Both the position numbers and the translations under genes were made by a program. Positions 17,014 to 28,172 of a stretch of 64,000 nt of DNA are shown here, piece after piece. The notes beneath the pieces are model-generated. The model was not told where the DNA came from. It saw only the letters and a program-made list of their open reading frames with translations, and made no database searches. Each line of letters opens with the position of its first letter. The first letter of the stretch is position 1. This DNA is from Pseudomonas sp. PB106. GTDB lineage: Bacteria > Pseudomonadota > Gammaproteobacteria > Pseudomonadales > Pseudomonadaceae. Location: assembly GCF_009764645.1 (NCBI RefSeq), contig NZ_RWIM01000017.1, positions 1-64,000 of the forward strand, written 5' to 3'.

Positions 17014-18543
17014 ATGAGCAATAACGCCTCTTTCACGCCGCCCAGCCTGTTGCTCAGCACCATCGGCCTGTCGCTGGCGACATTCATGCAAGTGCTCGAC
17101 ACCACCATCGCCAACGTGGCGCTGCCGACGATTTCCGGCAACCTCGGGGTGAGTTCGGAGCAGGGCACCTGGGTGATCACCTCGTTCGCCGTGAGCAACG
17201 CGATTGCGCTGCCGCTGACCGGTTGGCTCAGCCGCCGTTTCGGCGAGGTGAAGCTGTTTTTATGGGCCACGATTTTGTTCGTGCTGGCCTCGTTTCTCTG
17301 CGGTATCTCGACGTCGATGCCGGAACTGATCGGTTTCCGCGTGTTGCAAGGTCTGGTCGCCGGGCCGTTGTACCCGATGACGCAAACCCTGTTGATTGCG
17401 GTGTATCCGCCCGCCAAGCGAGGCATGGCCCTCGCGTTACTGGCGATGGTCACGGTGGTCGCGCCGATTGCCGGTCCCATTCTCGGCGGCTGGATTACCG
17501 ACAGCTATAGCTGGCCGTGGATCTTCTTCATCAACGTGCCGATCGGCATCTTTGCGGTGATGGTCGTGCGTTCGCAGCTGGCCAAACGTCCGGTGGTGAC
17601 CAGCCGTCAGCCGATGGATTACGTCGGTCTGATCACGCTGATCATTGGCGTCGGCGCCTTGCAGGTGATCCTCGACAAGGGCAATGACCTCGACTGGTTC
17701 GAATCGAACTTCATCATCGTCGGCGCGGCGATTTCGGTGATCGCGCTGGCGGTGTTCGTGATCTGGGAAATGACCGACCGCCATCCGGTGGTCAATCTGC
17801 GCCTGTTCGCCTACCGCAACTTCCGCATCGGTACGCTTGTGCTGGTGTTGGGCTACGCCGGGTTCTTCGGCATCAACCTGATCCTGCCGCAGTGGTTGCA
17901 GACGCAAATGGGCTACACCGCGACCTGGGCCGGTCTGGCCGTGGCGCCGATCGGCATTCTGCCAGTGTTGCTGTCGCCGTTTGTCGGCAAGTACGCGCAC
18001 AAGTTCGACTTGCGTTTACTCGCCGGGATCGCGTTCCTGGCGATTGGCCTGAGCTGCTTCATGCGCGCCGAATTCACCAACGAAGTGGACTTCCAGCACA
18101 TCGCGCTGGTGCAACTGTTCATGGGCATTGGCGTGGCGCTGTTCTTCATGCCGACCCTGAGCATCCTGATGTCGGACTTGCCGCCGAACCAGATCGCCGA
18201 TGGCGCCGGTCTTGCGACGTTCCTGCGGACGTTGGGCGGTAGCTTTGCGGCGTCGTTGACCACGTGGATCTGGATTCGTCGGGCCGATCAGCATCATGCG
18301 TACATGAGCGAAAGCATCAGCACCTTTGAACCGGCGACGCGCGAGACCTTGAATCATTTGGGCGGGGCGAGCCAATCGGCTTATGCGCAGATGGATCAGA
18401 TCCTGACGAGCCAGGCGTACATGCTCTCCACCGTGGATTACTTCACGCTGCTGGGCTGGGGCTTTATGGGGTTGATTCTGATTGTGTGGCTGGCGAAGCC
18501 ACCGTTTGCCGCCAAGGCAGGGCCAGCCGCCAGCGGTCACTGA
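17014..18543 (+). CDS. EmrB/QacA family (DHA2) multidrug efflux MFS transporter
   Basis: 509 residues, 14 predicted membrane helices as in the DHA2 branch. Motif D1 LDTTIANVALPTI in helix 1, motif A GWLSRRFGEVKLF after helix 2, motif C region LLAMVTVVAPIAGPILGG in helix 5. Drug:proton antiporter that works with the EmrA-type and outer-membrane proteins encoded just upstream to push hydrophobic compounds out of the cell. Likely co-transcribed from the MarR-controlled promoter at 13647 although a REPIN lies in the gap before it. Confidence 0.94.
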   Translation: MSNNASFTPPSLLLSTIGLSLATFMQVLDTTIANVALPTISGNLGVSSEQGTWVITSFAVSNAIALPLTGWLSRRFGEVKLFLWATILFVLASFLCGISTSMPELIGFRVLQGLVAGPLYPMTQTLLIAVYPPAKRGMALALLAMVTVVAPIAGPILGGWITDSYSWPWIFFINVPIGIFAVMVVRSQLAKRPVVTSRQPMDYVGLITLIIGVGALQVILDKGNDLDWFESNFIIVGAAISVIALAVFVIWEMTDRHPVVNLRLFAYRNFRIGTLVLVLGYAGFFGINLILPQWLQTQMGYTATWAGLAVAPIGILPVLLSPFVGKYAHKFDLRLLAGIAFLAIGLSCFMRAEFTNEVDFQHIALVQLFMGIGVALFFMPTLSILMSDLPPNQIADGAGLATFLRTLGGSFAASLTTWIWIRRADQHHAYMSESISTFEPATRETLNHLGGASQSAYAQMDQILTSQAYMLSTVDYFTLLGWGFMGLILIVWLAKPPFAAKAGPAASGH

Positions 18544-18553
18544 TCCCGCAGGA

Positions 18554-18661
18554 CGTTCCCACGCTCTGCGTGGGAATGCCTCAACGGACGCTCTGCGTTC
18601 GGCTCTGGATGGGACGCGGAGCGTCCCGGGCTGCATTCCCACGCGGAGCGTGGGAACGATC
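18554..18661. repeat. Palindromic repeat, family D
   Basis: Outer arms CGTTCCCACGC...GCGTGGGAACG with an inner GGACGC...GCGTCC pair, in the gap between converging EmrB-type and lpxH genes. Confidence 0.85.
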
Positions 18662-19412
18662 ATGCGCTCGGGGCGGGGAGGGCTGGCGGCGGGGCGAAAT
18701 CGAACGGCGCCAAGGCATACCCGCTCTCATCCACCTGCAACGCCCAACCTTGTCGATCCCAATCCCCCAGCACAATCCGCTTCGCCGCTTGTTCACCAAT
18801 CTGCAACTTGTGGATCGCCGGGCGATGGGTGTGCCCGTGAATCAGGGTTTTCACGCCAAATTCCTGCATGATCCGCGGAATCTCCTCCGGCGTGACATCG
18901 ACAATGTCATTGGCCTTCATCCGCGTCTGTGCACGGCTCTCGCTGCGCAGTTTGCGCGCCAGTTTATGGCGGCTGTTCAGCGGCAGATTGCGCAGGATAA
19001 ACAGGGTGAGCGGGTTGCGCAGATAGCGCCGCAGCTTCATATAGCCAACGTCGCGGGTGCAGAGGCTGTCGCCGTGCATCAACAGCACCGGCTCGCCGTA
19101 AAACTGCACGACACTCGGGTCCTTCAACAACGTACAGCCGGCCTGCTTGCAGAAGGCCTTGCCGAGCATGAAGTCGCGATTGCCGTGCATCAGAAAAATC
19201 GCCGTGCCGCTGTCGCTCAAATCGCGCAGGGCTTGGCAGATGGAGCGCTGGAAGGGCGTCATGGCGTCGTCGCCAATCCACGCTTCGAAGAAGTCGCCGA
19301 GAATGTACAACGCACTCGCCGAGCGGGCGCGTCCGGCGAGCAAATCCAGAAACGCCCGGGTGATGTCCGGGCGCTCCTCTTCCAGATGCAAGTCTGAAAT
19401 CAGCAATATCAC
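18660..19412 (-). CDS. lpxH: UDP-2,3-diacylglucosamine diphosphatase
   Basis: 250 residues. Hydrolyses UDP-2,3-diacylglucosamine to lipid X and UMP in lipid A synthesis at the inner membrane. Calcineurin-like metallophosphatase motifs are complete: SDLHL (D-x-H), [29 protein letters not shown] and IHGHTHRP, giving two Mn sites. The C-terminal proline-rich tail (after about 235) extends past the usual 240-residue end and its stop lies in a family D repeat. It follows ppiB with a 4-base overlap, a pairing I recall from other Pseudomonas. Confidence 0.95.
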   Translation of the reverse strand: MILLISDLHLEEERPDITRAFLDLLAGRARSASALYILGDFFEAWIGDDAMTPFQRSICQALRDLSDSGTAIFLMHGNRDFMLGKAFCKQAGCTLLKDPSVVQFYGEPVLLMHGDSLCTRDVGYMKLRRYLRNPLTLFILRNLPLNSRHKLARKLRSESRAQTRMKANDIVDVTPEEIPRIMQEFGVKTLIHGHTHRPAIHKLQIGEQAAKRIVLGDWDRQGWALQVDESGYALAPFDFAPPPALPAPSA

Positions 19413-19915
19413 GCTTCGATGATCTCGGCTTTCTCGATGATCACGTCGTCTGCTGGTACGTCCTGGTGGCCGGCCTTGGAAGTGGTCGAAACACCTTTGA
19501 TCTTGTCGACAACTTCAGTGCCGGCGGTGACTTTACCGAATACCGCGTAGCCCCAGCCCTGAGTGTTCTTGCCGCTGTGGTTGAGGAAGGTGTTGTCGGC
19601 AACGTTGATGAAGAACTGCGCGGAAGCCGAATGCGGCTCCATGGTGCGAGCCATGGCAACGGTGTACTTCTCGTTGGAAAGACCGTTGTCGGCTTCGTTC
19701 TGGATGCTTGGACGCTTGTCTTTCTTTTCCTTCATGCCTGGCTCGAAACCGCCGCCCTGGATCATGAAGTTACCGATGACACGGTGGAAAACGGTGTTTT
19801 CGTAGTGACCGGCTTTGACGTATTCGATGAAGTTGGCGACGGTGATCGGCGCCTTGTCAGCGTTCAGTTCGATGACGATGTCGCCATGATTGGTGGTCAA
19901 TTTAACTTGAGTCAT
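19409..19915 (-). CDS. ppiB: Cytosolic peptidyl-prolyl cis-trans isomerase (cyclophilin)
   Basis: 168 residues, no signal peptide. Catalyses proline isomerisation during folding. Active-site residues of bacterial cyclophilins are visible: [15 protein letters not shown] (Arg, Phe, Met, Gln), [10 protein letters not shown], and the F-x-x-H pattern DNTFLNH. First gene of the ppiB-lpxH pair, divergent from glnS across a 252-base gap. Confidence 0.95.
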   Translation of the reverse strand: MTQVKLTTNHGDIVIELNADKAPITVANFIEYVKAGHYENTVFHRVIGNFMIQGGGFEPGMKEKKDKRPSIQNEADNGLSNEKYTVAMARTMEPHSASAQFFINVADNTFLNHSGKNTQGWGYAVFGKVTAGTEVVDKIKGVSTTSKAGHQDVPADDVIIEKAEIIEA

Positions 19916-20167
19916 GATCGCTACTCTTTATTAGGAATTCGTGGTTCTGGGACATTCAGCCCCACAACCGGTTCAGCCTGCATCGGCCAAGGTGCGCAGT
20001 TTAGCGTGACAGGCGCGAATTTCGAGGCGGTTTTTTCATTTCTTGGCGATAAAAAGCGCGCCTTTATAGGGCCTGCTCTGTCAGCCCCTTGACAGCATCG
20101 GCTATGATAGCGGCTTTGTTTTGTCTGGCCCCTCTCTGCGGCCGCGCACCTGTAAGTCAAGGATCCT

Positions 20168-21865
<1,698 letters not shown>

Positions 21866-21887
21866 TTCAGCGTCAAGGAAATTAAAA

Positions 21888-23270
21888 GTGCTGACGATTT
21901 ACAACACGCTCACCAAGAGCAAAGAAGTCTTCAAACCGCTCGATGGCAACAAGGTGCGCATGTACGTCTGCGGGATGACCGTGTACGACTACTGCCACCT
22001 TGGCCACGGCCGCAGCATGGTCGCGTTCGACCTGGTGACCCGCTGGTTGCGGTTCAGCGGTTATGACCTGACCTACGTGCGCAACATCACCGACATCGAC
22101 GACAAGATCATCAACCGCGCCAACGAGAACGGTGAATCGTTCGAAGCGTTGACCGAGCGCATGATCGCCGCGATGCACGAAGACGAAGCGCGCCTGAACA
22201 TCAAGAAGCCGGACATGGAACCGCGCGCCACGGATCACATTCCGGGCATGCACGCGATGATCCAGACCTTGATCGACAAGGGTTACGCCTACGCCCCGGG
22301 CAACGGGGACGTGTACTACCGCGTCGCCAAGTTCATGGGCTACGGCAAACTGTCGCGCAAGAAGATCGAAGACCTGCGCATCGGCGCGCGCATCGAAGTC
22401 GACGAGTCGAAACAGGACCCGCTCGACTTCGTCCTGTGGAAAGCCGCCAAGCCGGGCGAGCCAAGCTGGGAATCGCCATGGGGCGCCGGGCGTCCGGGCT
22501 GGCACATCGAGTGCTCGGTGATGTCCACCTGCTGCCTCGGCGAGACCTTCGACATTCATGGCGGCGGCAGCGATCTGGAGTTCCCGCACCACGAAAACGA
22601 AATCGCCCAGAGCGAAGCCGCCACCGGCAAGACCTACGCCAACGCGTGGATGCATTGCGGCATGATTCGCATCAATGGCGAGAAGATGTCCAAGTCCTTG
22701 AACAACTTCTTCACCATTCGCGATGTGCTGGAAAAGTACCACCCGGAAGTCGTGCGTTACCTGCTGGTGTCGAGCCACTACCGCAGCGCGATCAACTACT
22801 CGGAAGACAACCTCAAGGACGCCAAAGGCGCCCTCGAACGTTTCTACCACGCCTTGAAAGGCCTGCCGACTGTGGCGCCGGCGGGCGGCGAAGCCTTCGT
22901 CGAGCGTTTCACCACGGTGATGAACGACGACTTCGGTACGCCCGAAGCCTGCGCGGTGCTGTTCGAGATGGTGCGTGAGATCAACCGTCTGCGTGAGAGC
23001 GATCTCGATGCAGCGGCGGGTTTGGCGGCACGTCTGAAAGAACTGGCCAGCGTGCTGGGTGTGTTGCAGCTCGAAGCCGATGACTTTTTGCAGGCGGGCG
23101 CCGAAGGGCGTGTCGATGCGGCTGAAGTGGATGCGCTGATTGCGGCGCGTCTGGCGGCACGAGCGGGCAAGGATTGGGCTGAGTCGGATCGGATTCGTGA
23201 TCAGCTCACCGCCATGGGCGTGGTGTTGGAAGACGGCAAGGGTGGCACGACCTGGCGTCTGGCTGACTGA
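21888..23270 (+). CDS. cysS: Cysteinyl-tRNA synthetase
   Basis: 460 residues, class I. Seen: [18 protein letters not shown] (first zinc Cys and the HIGH-type motif HLGH), WHIECSVMS (second Cys), the [11 protein letters not shown] zinc-binding His and Glu, and [11 protein letters not shown] (KMSKS). All zinc and catalytic residues are in place. Full family length. Co-transcribed with glnS; a strong intrinsic terminator follows at 23290. Confidence 0.97.
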   Translation: MLTIYNTLTKSKEVFKPLDGNKVRMYVCGMTVYDYCHLGHGRSMVAFDLVTRWLRFSGYDLTYVRNITDIDDKIINRANENGESFEALTERMIAAMHEDEARLNIKKPDMEPRATDHIPGMHAMIQTLIDKGYAYAPGNGDVYYRVAKFMGYGKLSRKKIEDLRIGARIEVDESKQDPLDFVLWKAAKPGEPSWESPWGAGRPGWHIECSVMSTCCLGETFDIHGGGSDLEFPHHENEIAQSEAATGKTYANAWMHCGMIRINGEKMSKSLNNFFTIRDVLEKYHPEVVRYLLVSSHYRSAINYSEDNLKDAKGALERFYHALKGLPTVAPAGGEAFVERFTTVMNDDFGTPEACAVLFEMVREINRLRESDLDAAAGLAARLKELASVLGVLQLEADDFLQAGAEGRVDAAEVDALIAARLAARAGKDWAESDRIRDQLTAMGVVLEDGKGGTTWRLAD

Positions 23271-23289
23271 TTGCTTTATTGCTGCACAA

Positions 23290-23318
23290 CAAAACCCGCC
23301 TTGTGCGGGTTTTGTTTT
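23290..23318 (+). terminator. Intrinsic terminator of glnS-cysS
   Basis: CAAAACCCGC pairs with GCGGGTTTTG, followed by TTTTG; 19 bases after the cysS stop. Confidence 0.85.
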
Positions 23319-23428
23319 GATCGTTCCCACGCTCTGCGTGGGAATGCCTCTTCGGACGGTCCGCGTTCGGTTTTGCAGGGACGCAGAGCGTCCCCGGCTG
23401 CATGCCCACGCGGAGCGTGGGAACGATC
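23319..23428. repeat. Palindromic repeat, family D
   Basis: Outer arms GATCGTTCCCACGC...GCGTGGGAACGATC, directly abutting the cysS terminator. Confidence 0.85.
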
Positions 23429-23430
23429 AA

Positions 23431-23505
23431 GATCGCAGCCTGCGGCAGCTCCTACAGTGATTGCATTTCCATGTAGGAGCTGCCGCAGGCTGCGATCTTT
23501 TGATC
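23431..23505. repeat. REPIN, family C
   Basis: Inverted GATCGCAGCCTGCGGCAGCT arms, placed two bases after a family D element so the two repeats form a compound block. Confidence 0.85.
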
Positions 23506-23602
23506 TGCGCTTTTAGCCAAGGTTGCTTTTGCACTGCGCGTAGGTCTTGATGTCTGCCGCAGCCGGATGCTGCGTCGATGACGATTCTGCAACGGAGAGA
23601 TC

Positions 23603-24808
23603 ATGGCCAATCACTATCGCGAACTGCTAACCACCCCCGGCGCCACCGGGCTGGTGCTCGCAAGCTCTATCGCCCGATTACCGCAGGCAATGATCGGCAT
23701 CGGCATCATCACCATGCTGGTGCAGCAAACCGCGGTTTATTGGCTGGCCGGTGCCGTCGCCGGGACGTTCACTCTGGTCAATGCGCTGCTCGGCCCGCGC
23801 ATCTCCAGACTGGTTGATCAACATGGCCAGAGTCGCGTGCTGCCCGTTGTCACGGCGTTCAGCATTGCCATGCAGTTGGCGCTGATCATTGCCGTCCACT
23901 GGCGCGCACCCGCCGTGTTGCTGTTTGTACTGGCCGCACTGGCGGGAACGATGCCGAGCATGCCGTCGATGATCCGGGCGCGATGGACGCAGTTGTTCCG
24001 GGGCAAACCGCAATTACACACGGCGTTTTCGCTAGACACCGTTCTGACCGAACTGGCTTACATCATCGGCCCGCCACTGGCGATCGGTTTGAGCGTGAGT
24101 TTTTTCGCCGAAGCCGGGCCGCTTGTTGCGGTCGGGCTGCTGGCCGTCGGGGTGACGGCGTTTCTCTTGCAACGGCAGACTGAACCCAAGGTTGTCGTCG
24201 GCCATACCAGCCATAGCGGCTCAACCCTGCTGATCCCCGGCGTGCGCACCATTGCTCTGGCGCTGTTGGCGATGGGTGTCATTGGTGGAGCTATCGATGT
24301 TGCCGTCGTCGCCTTCGCCAATGCGCAAGGCTGGCCGGGCGCCGCGACCTTCTGCCTCGCCGCTTATGCGTTCGGTTCACTGGTGGCAGGTTTGACGTTC
24401 GGTGCGATGCGGGTTTCCCTGCCAATCGAAAAACAGTTCCTGATCGGGATCCTGGTCACGGCGTTCACCGGTGTGCTGCCTGTTTTTGCACCGGATGTTT
24501 ATGTGCTGACAGCGGCGCTGTTTATTGCCGGGATTTCGTTTGCGCCGACCATGGTCGTGGTCATGAAAATGGGCACGATCATTATTCCTCCGTCGCGGAT
24601 GACAGAGGGGCTGACGTGGATGACTACCGGTATTAGCGTGGGTGTTGCACTCGGCGGCATGCTCGCGGGGATGGTCATTGATGCCTGGGGCGCGCGCGCG
24701 GGATTTGCGGTAGCTATCGCTGCAGGTTTGATGATGGTGGTGGTTGTGCTGGTGGGGTTGCGCACATTGGCGGCGGCTTCGGCCGTGCAGGGTGAGCCCG
24801 CCATTTAA
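23603..24808 (+). CDS. MFS transporter
   Basis: 401 residues with about 12 hydrophobic segments. It lacks the clear DHA motif A; the loop after helix 2 reads GPRISRLVDQHGQSRVL, in the position of motif A (G-x-x-x-D-R/Q-x-G-R). The substrate cannot be read. Possible relatives are the YcaD-like or sugar-efflux-like small MFS proteins. It stands alone, flanked by family C and D repeats, with GGAGAGATC before the ATG. Confidence 0.85.
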   Translation: MANHYRELLTTPGATGLVLASSIARLPQAMIGIGIITMLVQQTAVYWLAGAVAGTFTLVNALLGPRISRLVDQHGQSRVLPVVTAFSIAMQLALIIAVHWRAPAVLLFVLAALAGTMPSMPSMIRARWTQLFRGKPQLHTAFSLDTVLTELAYIIGPPLAIGLSVSFFAEAGPLVAVGLLAVGVTAFLLQRQTEPKVVVGHTSHSGSTLLIPGVRTIALALLAMGVIGGAIDVAVVAFANAQGWPGAATFCLAAYAFGSLVAGLTFGAMRVSLPIEKQFLIGILVTAFTGVLPVFAPDVYVLTAALFIAGISFAPTMVVVMKMGTIIIPPSRMTEGLTWMTTGISVGVALGGMLAGMVIDAWGARAGFAVAIAAGLMMVVVVLVGLRTLAAASAVQGEPAI

Positions 24809-24810
24809 AG

Positions 24811-24892
24811 TCAAAAGATTGCAGCCTGCGGCAGCTCCTGCATGGAAATGCGATCCCTGTAGGAGCTGCCGCAGGCTGCGATCTTTTGATCT
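24811..24892. repeat. REPIN, family C
   Basis: Inverted GCAGCCTGCGGCAGCTCCT arms between the converging MFS and sigma-54 activator genes. Confidence 0.85.
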
Positions 24893-24898
24893 GCGCTG

Positions 24899-26737
24899 CT
24901 AACCCCCCAATTGCCGCAGCCGCTTATAAAGGGTATTCCGACTCACACCCAATCGCCGCGCCAAATGGGAAATATTCCCTCCGGAAGCCTTCAACTCCCG
25001 GTTCAACGCCTCGACATCATTCAGATCAACTCCCAACGGCGCCGCGACTTCAACAGGCTCCATTTCCAGATCAACAAAAAAGTCATCCGGCAAATGCTCA
25101 GGCCGCACCGGTTGCTCCTCGGCCATCGCCAAAGCCACCTGCATTACGCTGCTGACCTGACGCAAATTCCCCGGCCACGGATGCCGTTCAAACAGCTCCA
25201 GCACTTCGCGGCTCAACCCCGCCCACTGCGTCGGCTCGCGATGCTGCTCCCACAAGCGTTTAAACAACGCTTCCTTATCACTGCGCTCGCGCAGCGGCGG
25301 CAGTTCGAGCGTCAAACCGCCAATGCGGTAATACAGGTCCTCACGAAACCGGCCCAATTGCACTTGTTCGCGCAACGAGCGGTTAGTCGCCGAAATAATC
25401 CGCAAATCCACCGGGAACAACTCGCTGCTGCCCACCGGTTGCACGCAGCGCTCCTGCAATACCCTCAACAATCGCGCTTGAGTCGGCAGCGGCATGTCGC
25501 CGATTTCATCGAGGAACAGCGTGCCTTTGTCCGCCTTGCGAATCAGGCCGATGCTGCCTTTCTGATTGGCGCCGGTGAACGCGCCTTTTTCGTAGCCGAA
25601 CAGCTCGGACTCGACCAATTCGGCGGGGATCGCCGCGCAGTTGACGGCGATAAACGCCTGTTTGCTGCGAGAGCTGGCCTGATGCAGCGCTTTGACGAAG
25701 ACTTCTTTACCGACGCCGGTTTCGCCGTGGATCAGCAGCGGGATGTCTTTCTCCAGTAACCGCTCAGCCTGACGCACGGCTTTTTCCACACGGCTGTCGC
25801 CGAAGTGCAAGGTATTGAGGCTGATTGCGCTCGGGACAGCAGGTTTGTTTTCCGCGACGAACACTCGCGCCTGAACAGGCGCCTGTTTCGGCCGCTTCAA
25901 CAAGCACTGAAAGCGGTTGCGCCCGGAGGTCTGCAGGGCGAATGGCAAGCCGTCCGGTTGATTGATCAGCTCCAGCAGCGACACCTTGAACAGGCTTTCA
26001 ACGCTGACCCGCGACAAGCGCACCCCCAGCAGATTGTCCGCGCGGCGATTGGCCGACAACACCTGACCGCTCTCGTCAAAGATCAACAACCCGGCCCACT
26101 GACTGTCGAGGTTATTCAACCCGGTGTTGAAGGTCAGTTGAAAATGTTGGCCATGGAACAGGTTGAGGATCAGCCGGTTTTCCACGGTCTGGCTCATCAT
26201 CTTGACCATGCCCAACGTGTGCGAGGGCGGCAGGTAGCTGTCGCTGGACACGTCGAGCACCGCAATCACCTTGCGCTCGGCGTCGAAAATCGGCGCGGCG
26301 GAACCGGTCATGAAACGGTTGGCTTTCAGAAAATGTTCGTCGTGTTCGATGTGTACCGCCTGCTCACACGCCAGCGCTGTGCCGATCGCGTTGGTGCCGC
26401 TGCAGCGCTCCATCCAACTCGCCCCAGCTTGAAAGCCGCGTGCCAGATTCGGCTCGATAAAGCGTTGCGTGCCCCACGAGGTCAGCACCTGGCCTTGATT
26501 GTCGGCGAGCATGATCAGGCAATTGGAATTGCTCAGGATGTTTTCGTAGTAGGGCAGGACTTCCTGGTGCGTGGTCTGCACCAGTGAATGATGGCTGTCG
26601 AGCAGATGGGCGATCCCGGCGGCGGGCAATTGATCGAAGGCCGGCGTGCTTTGGTGGTCGAGACCGAACGCGCGGCAACGTTGCCAGGAACTCTGGACGA
26701 TCGCGTCGTGGGACAGCGGCGGGGCAGGTGCGGCCAT
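24899..26737 (-). CDS. Sigma-54-dependent activator, AcoR type
   Basis: 612 residues from ATG 26737. An N-terminal GAF-like sensor (about 50-180) and a PAS-like segment (about 215-295) precede an AAA+ domain with Walker A GETGVGKE (about 338-345), the sigma-54 contact loop GAFTGA (about 385-390), Walker B TLFLDEIGD (about 406-414) and a C-terminal Fis HTH (GNISHLARRLGVSRNTLYKR). No receiver domain, so it senses a ligand directly. Divergent from a six-gene ABC importer whose promoter is sigma-54 type, hence its likely activator. The start at 26737 has AGAGG in front; ATG 26761 is an alternative but lies next to a CA motif without a Shine-Dalgarno sequence. Family: AcoR and similar alcohol or acetoin regulators. 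Confidence 0.92.
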   Translation of the reverse strand: MAAPAPPLSHDAIVQSSWQRCRAFGLDHQSTPAFDQLPAAGIAHLLDSHHSLVQTTHQEVLPYYENILSNSNCLIMLADNQGQVLTSWGTQRFIEPNLARGFQAGASWMERCSGTNAIGTALACEQAVHIEHDEHFLKANRFMTGSAAPIFDAERKVIAVLDVSSDSYLPPSHTLGMVKMMSQTVENRLILNLFHGQHFQLTFNTGLNNLDSQWAGLLIFDESGQVLSANRRADNLLGVRLSRVSVESLFKVSLLELINQPDGLPFALQTSGRNRFQCLLKRPKQAPVQARVFVAENKPAVPSAISLNTLHFGDSRVEKAVRQAERLLEKDIPLLIHGETGVGKEVFVKALHQASSRSKQAFIAVNCAAIPAELVESELFGYEKGAFTGANQKGSIGLIRKADKGTLFLDEIGDMPLPTQARLLRVLQERCVQPVGSSELFPVDLRIISATNRSLREQVQLGRFREDLYYRIGGLTLELPPLRERSDKEALFKRLWEQHREPTQWAGLSREVLELFERHPWPGNLRQVSSVMQVALAMAEEQPVRPEHLPDDFFVDLEMEPVEVAAPLGVDLNDVEALNRELKASGGNISHLARRLGVSRNTLYKRLRQLGG

Positions 26738-26763
26738 GGCAGTGGGCCTCTGATGCAGCATTT

Positions 26764-26774
26764 TTATTATTGTT
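26764..26774 (-). promoter_or_regulatory. Candidate Hfq/Crc CA motif in the activator leader
   Basis: Minus strand reads AACAATAATAA, fitting AAnAAnAA twice, 27 bases upstream of the preferred start and 3 bases upstream of the alternative ATG. Confidence 0.5.
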
Positions 26775-26778
26775 ATGC

Positions 26779-26877
26779 GATCCCTGTAGGAGCTGCCGCA
26801 GGCTGCGATCTTTTGATCTTGATTATCAAAAAACAGGATCAAAAGATCGCAGCCTGCGGCAGCTCCTACAGGGGGAT
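26779..26877. repeat. Tail-to-tail REPIN, family C
   Basis: Two full inverted family C copies joined at GATCTTGATTATC. The near-perfect dyad of about 95 bases lies in the intergenic region of the activator and importer. Confidence 0.85.
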
Positions 26878-26905
26878 CGTTTCGCTAAAAGCGTTCATAG
26901 AGTGT

Positions 26906-26963
26906 TGTTCACTATTGTTCATTGTCAATCGCCCAACTGTTCAAATGTGTTCAGCAATGAACG
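26906..26963. promoter_or_regulatory. Phased TGTTCA array, probable enhancer for the sigma-54 activator
   Basis: TGTTCA occurs at 26906, 26916, 26938 and 26948, and the inverted form TGAACG at 26958. Steps of 10 bases inside each group place the sites on one face of the helix, 55 to 110 bases upstream of the -24 element. Confidence 0.6.
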
Positions 26964-27017
26964 CCCAATCACCGCGCTTTCAACGATTTTCACGACAAAT
27001 CAATCACTTGCCATTTC

Positions 27018-27033
27018 TGGCACGAAACTCGCT
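27018..27033 (+). promoter_or_regulatory. Sigma-54 promoter of the ABC importer operon
   Basis: TGGCACG-N4-TCGCT with exact GG-N10-GC spacing (GG 27019-27020, GC 27031-27032), 45 bases before the first ATG. Confidence 0.88.
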
Positions 27034-27057
27034 CCCGTGCACAGGTCGCTTGACTCC

Positions 27058-27065
27058 AATAATAA
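27058..27065 (+). promoter_or_regulatory. Candidate Hfq/Crc CA motif at the importer start
   Basis: AATAATAA followed by AAAGG, 12 bases before the first ATG of the operon and overlapping its weak ribosome site. An ideal spot for Hfq/Crc to block translation. Confidence 0.55.
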
Positions 27066-27077
27066 AAAGGCCGAGCC

Positions 27078-28172
27078 ATGTCACTCACCCTGGAGCACGT
27101 CAGCCGCACCGTCGAGGGCCAGACCTGGATCGACGATGCTTGCCTGAAATTCGAACCCGGTTCGTTCAACGTTTTGCTCGGCCGCACCCTGTCCGGGAAA
27201 ACCAGCTTGATGCGTTTAATGGCCGGTCTCGACAAGCCCGATACGGGCCGCATCCTGATGAACGGCGTCGACGTCACTCAGCGCCCGGTGCGTCTGCGCA
27301 ACGTGTCGATGGTCTATCAGCAGTTCATCAACTACCCGACCATGACCGTGTTCGAGAACATTGCCTCGCCGTTGCGGCAGGCCGGTGTGTCCAAAGAAAT
27401 CATCCACAGCAAAGTGCAGGAAACCGCGAAGATGCTGCGCATCGAGAAGTTTCTGCAGCGCTATCCACTGGAGCTGTCCGGCGGTCAACAGCAACGCACG
27501 GCCATGGCCCGCGCGCTGGTCAAGGATGCCGAGCTGATCCTCTTCGATGAGCCACTGGTCAACCTCGACTACAAATTGCGCGAAGAGCTGCGCCAGGAAA
27601 TGCGCGAGCTGTTCAAGGCGCGCCACACCATTGCCATCTACGCCACCACCGAGCCTAACGAAGCGCTGGCACTCGGCGGCACCACGACCATTCTTCACGA
27701 AGGCCGAGTGATTCAGAGCGGCCCGTCGACCTCGGTGTATCACCAGCCGCAAACCGTGTTGGCAGCAGAGTTGTTCTCCGAGCCGCCGATCAACCTGATG
27801 CCCGGTCGCATCGCTGGCAACGAAGTCAGTTTTGCCAACTTCGTACACTTCCCGTTGAACGTCGATCTGCGCCCAGTGGGCGAGGGCGAGTTCCGTTTTG
27901 GCGTGCGGCCCAGCCACATCTCGCTGGTGCCGAGCAACGATGACGACCTCGAACTGGCCGTGACCGTCGAAGTCGCCGAGATCAGCGGTTCGGAAACCTT
28001 CCTGCACGTGCGCAACGAGCATTTCCTGCTGGTGCTGCACCTGCCCGGGGTTCACGAATACGACGTCGATGCGCCGATCCGCATTTACATCCCGACCCAC
28101 AAACTGTTCGTTTTCGATGCGCAGGGCCGTCTGGTGCAAGCACCGGGCCGGCGTGTCGCGAGGGTTGCCTGA
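27078..28172 (+). CDS. ABC importer ATPase subunit 1 (GlpS-like)
   Basis: 364 residues: nucleotide-binding domain (1-235) plus a C-terminal OB-type regulatory domain (about 245-355) as in sugar importers of the CUT1/MalK group. Walker A GRTLSGKT (35-42), Q-loop Q81, canonical signature LSGGQ (133-137), Walker B LILFDEP (153-159). The switch His is missing: the segment reads YATTEPNEA with Thr191 where VTHDQ normally has His. It pairs with the next gene, which shows the reverse defect. Order and sizes match the rhizobial glycerol transporter GlpS; the actual substrate here is unproven. Confidence 0.9.
   Translation: MSLTLEHVSRTVEGQTWIDDACLKFEPGSFNVLLGRTLSGKTSLMRLMAGLDKPDTGRILMNGVDVTQRPVRLRNVSMVYQQFINYPTMTVFENIASPLRQAGVSKEIIHSKVQETAKMLRIEKFLQRYPLELSGGQQQRTAMARALVKDAELILFDEPLVNLDYKLREELRQEMRELFKARHTIAIYATTEPNEALALGGTTTILHEGRVIQSGPSTSVYHQPQTVLAAELFSEPPINLMPGRIAGNEVSFANFVHFPLNVDLRPVGEGEFRFGVRPSHISLVPSNDDDLELAVTVEVAEISGSETFLHVRNEHFLLVLHLPGVHEYDVDAPIRIYIPTHKLFVFDAQGRLVQAPGRRVARVA

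Noticed and set aside
20089-20108. TTGACA and TATGAT upstream of glnS as a promoter
   Set aside because: Only 8 bases separate them, far too close for sigma-70.
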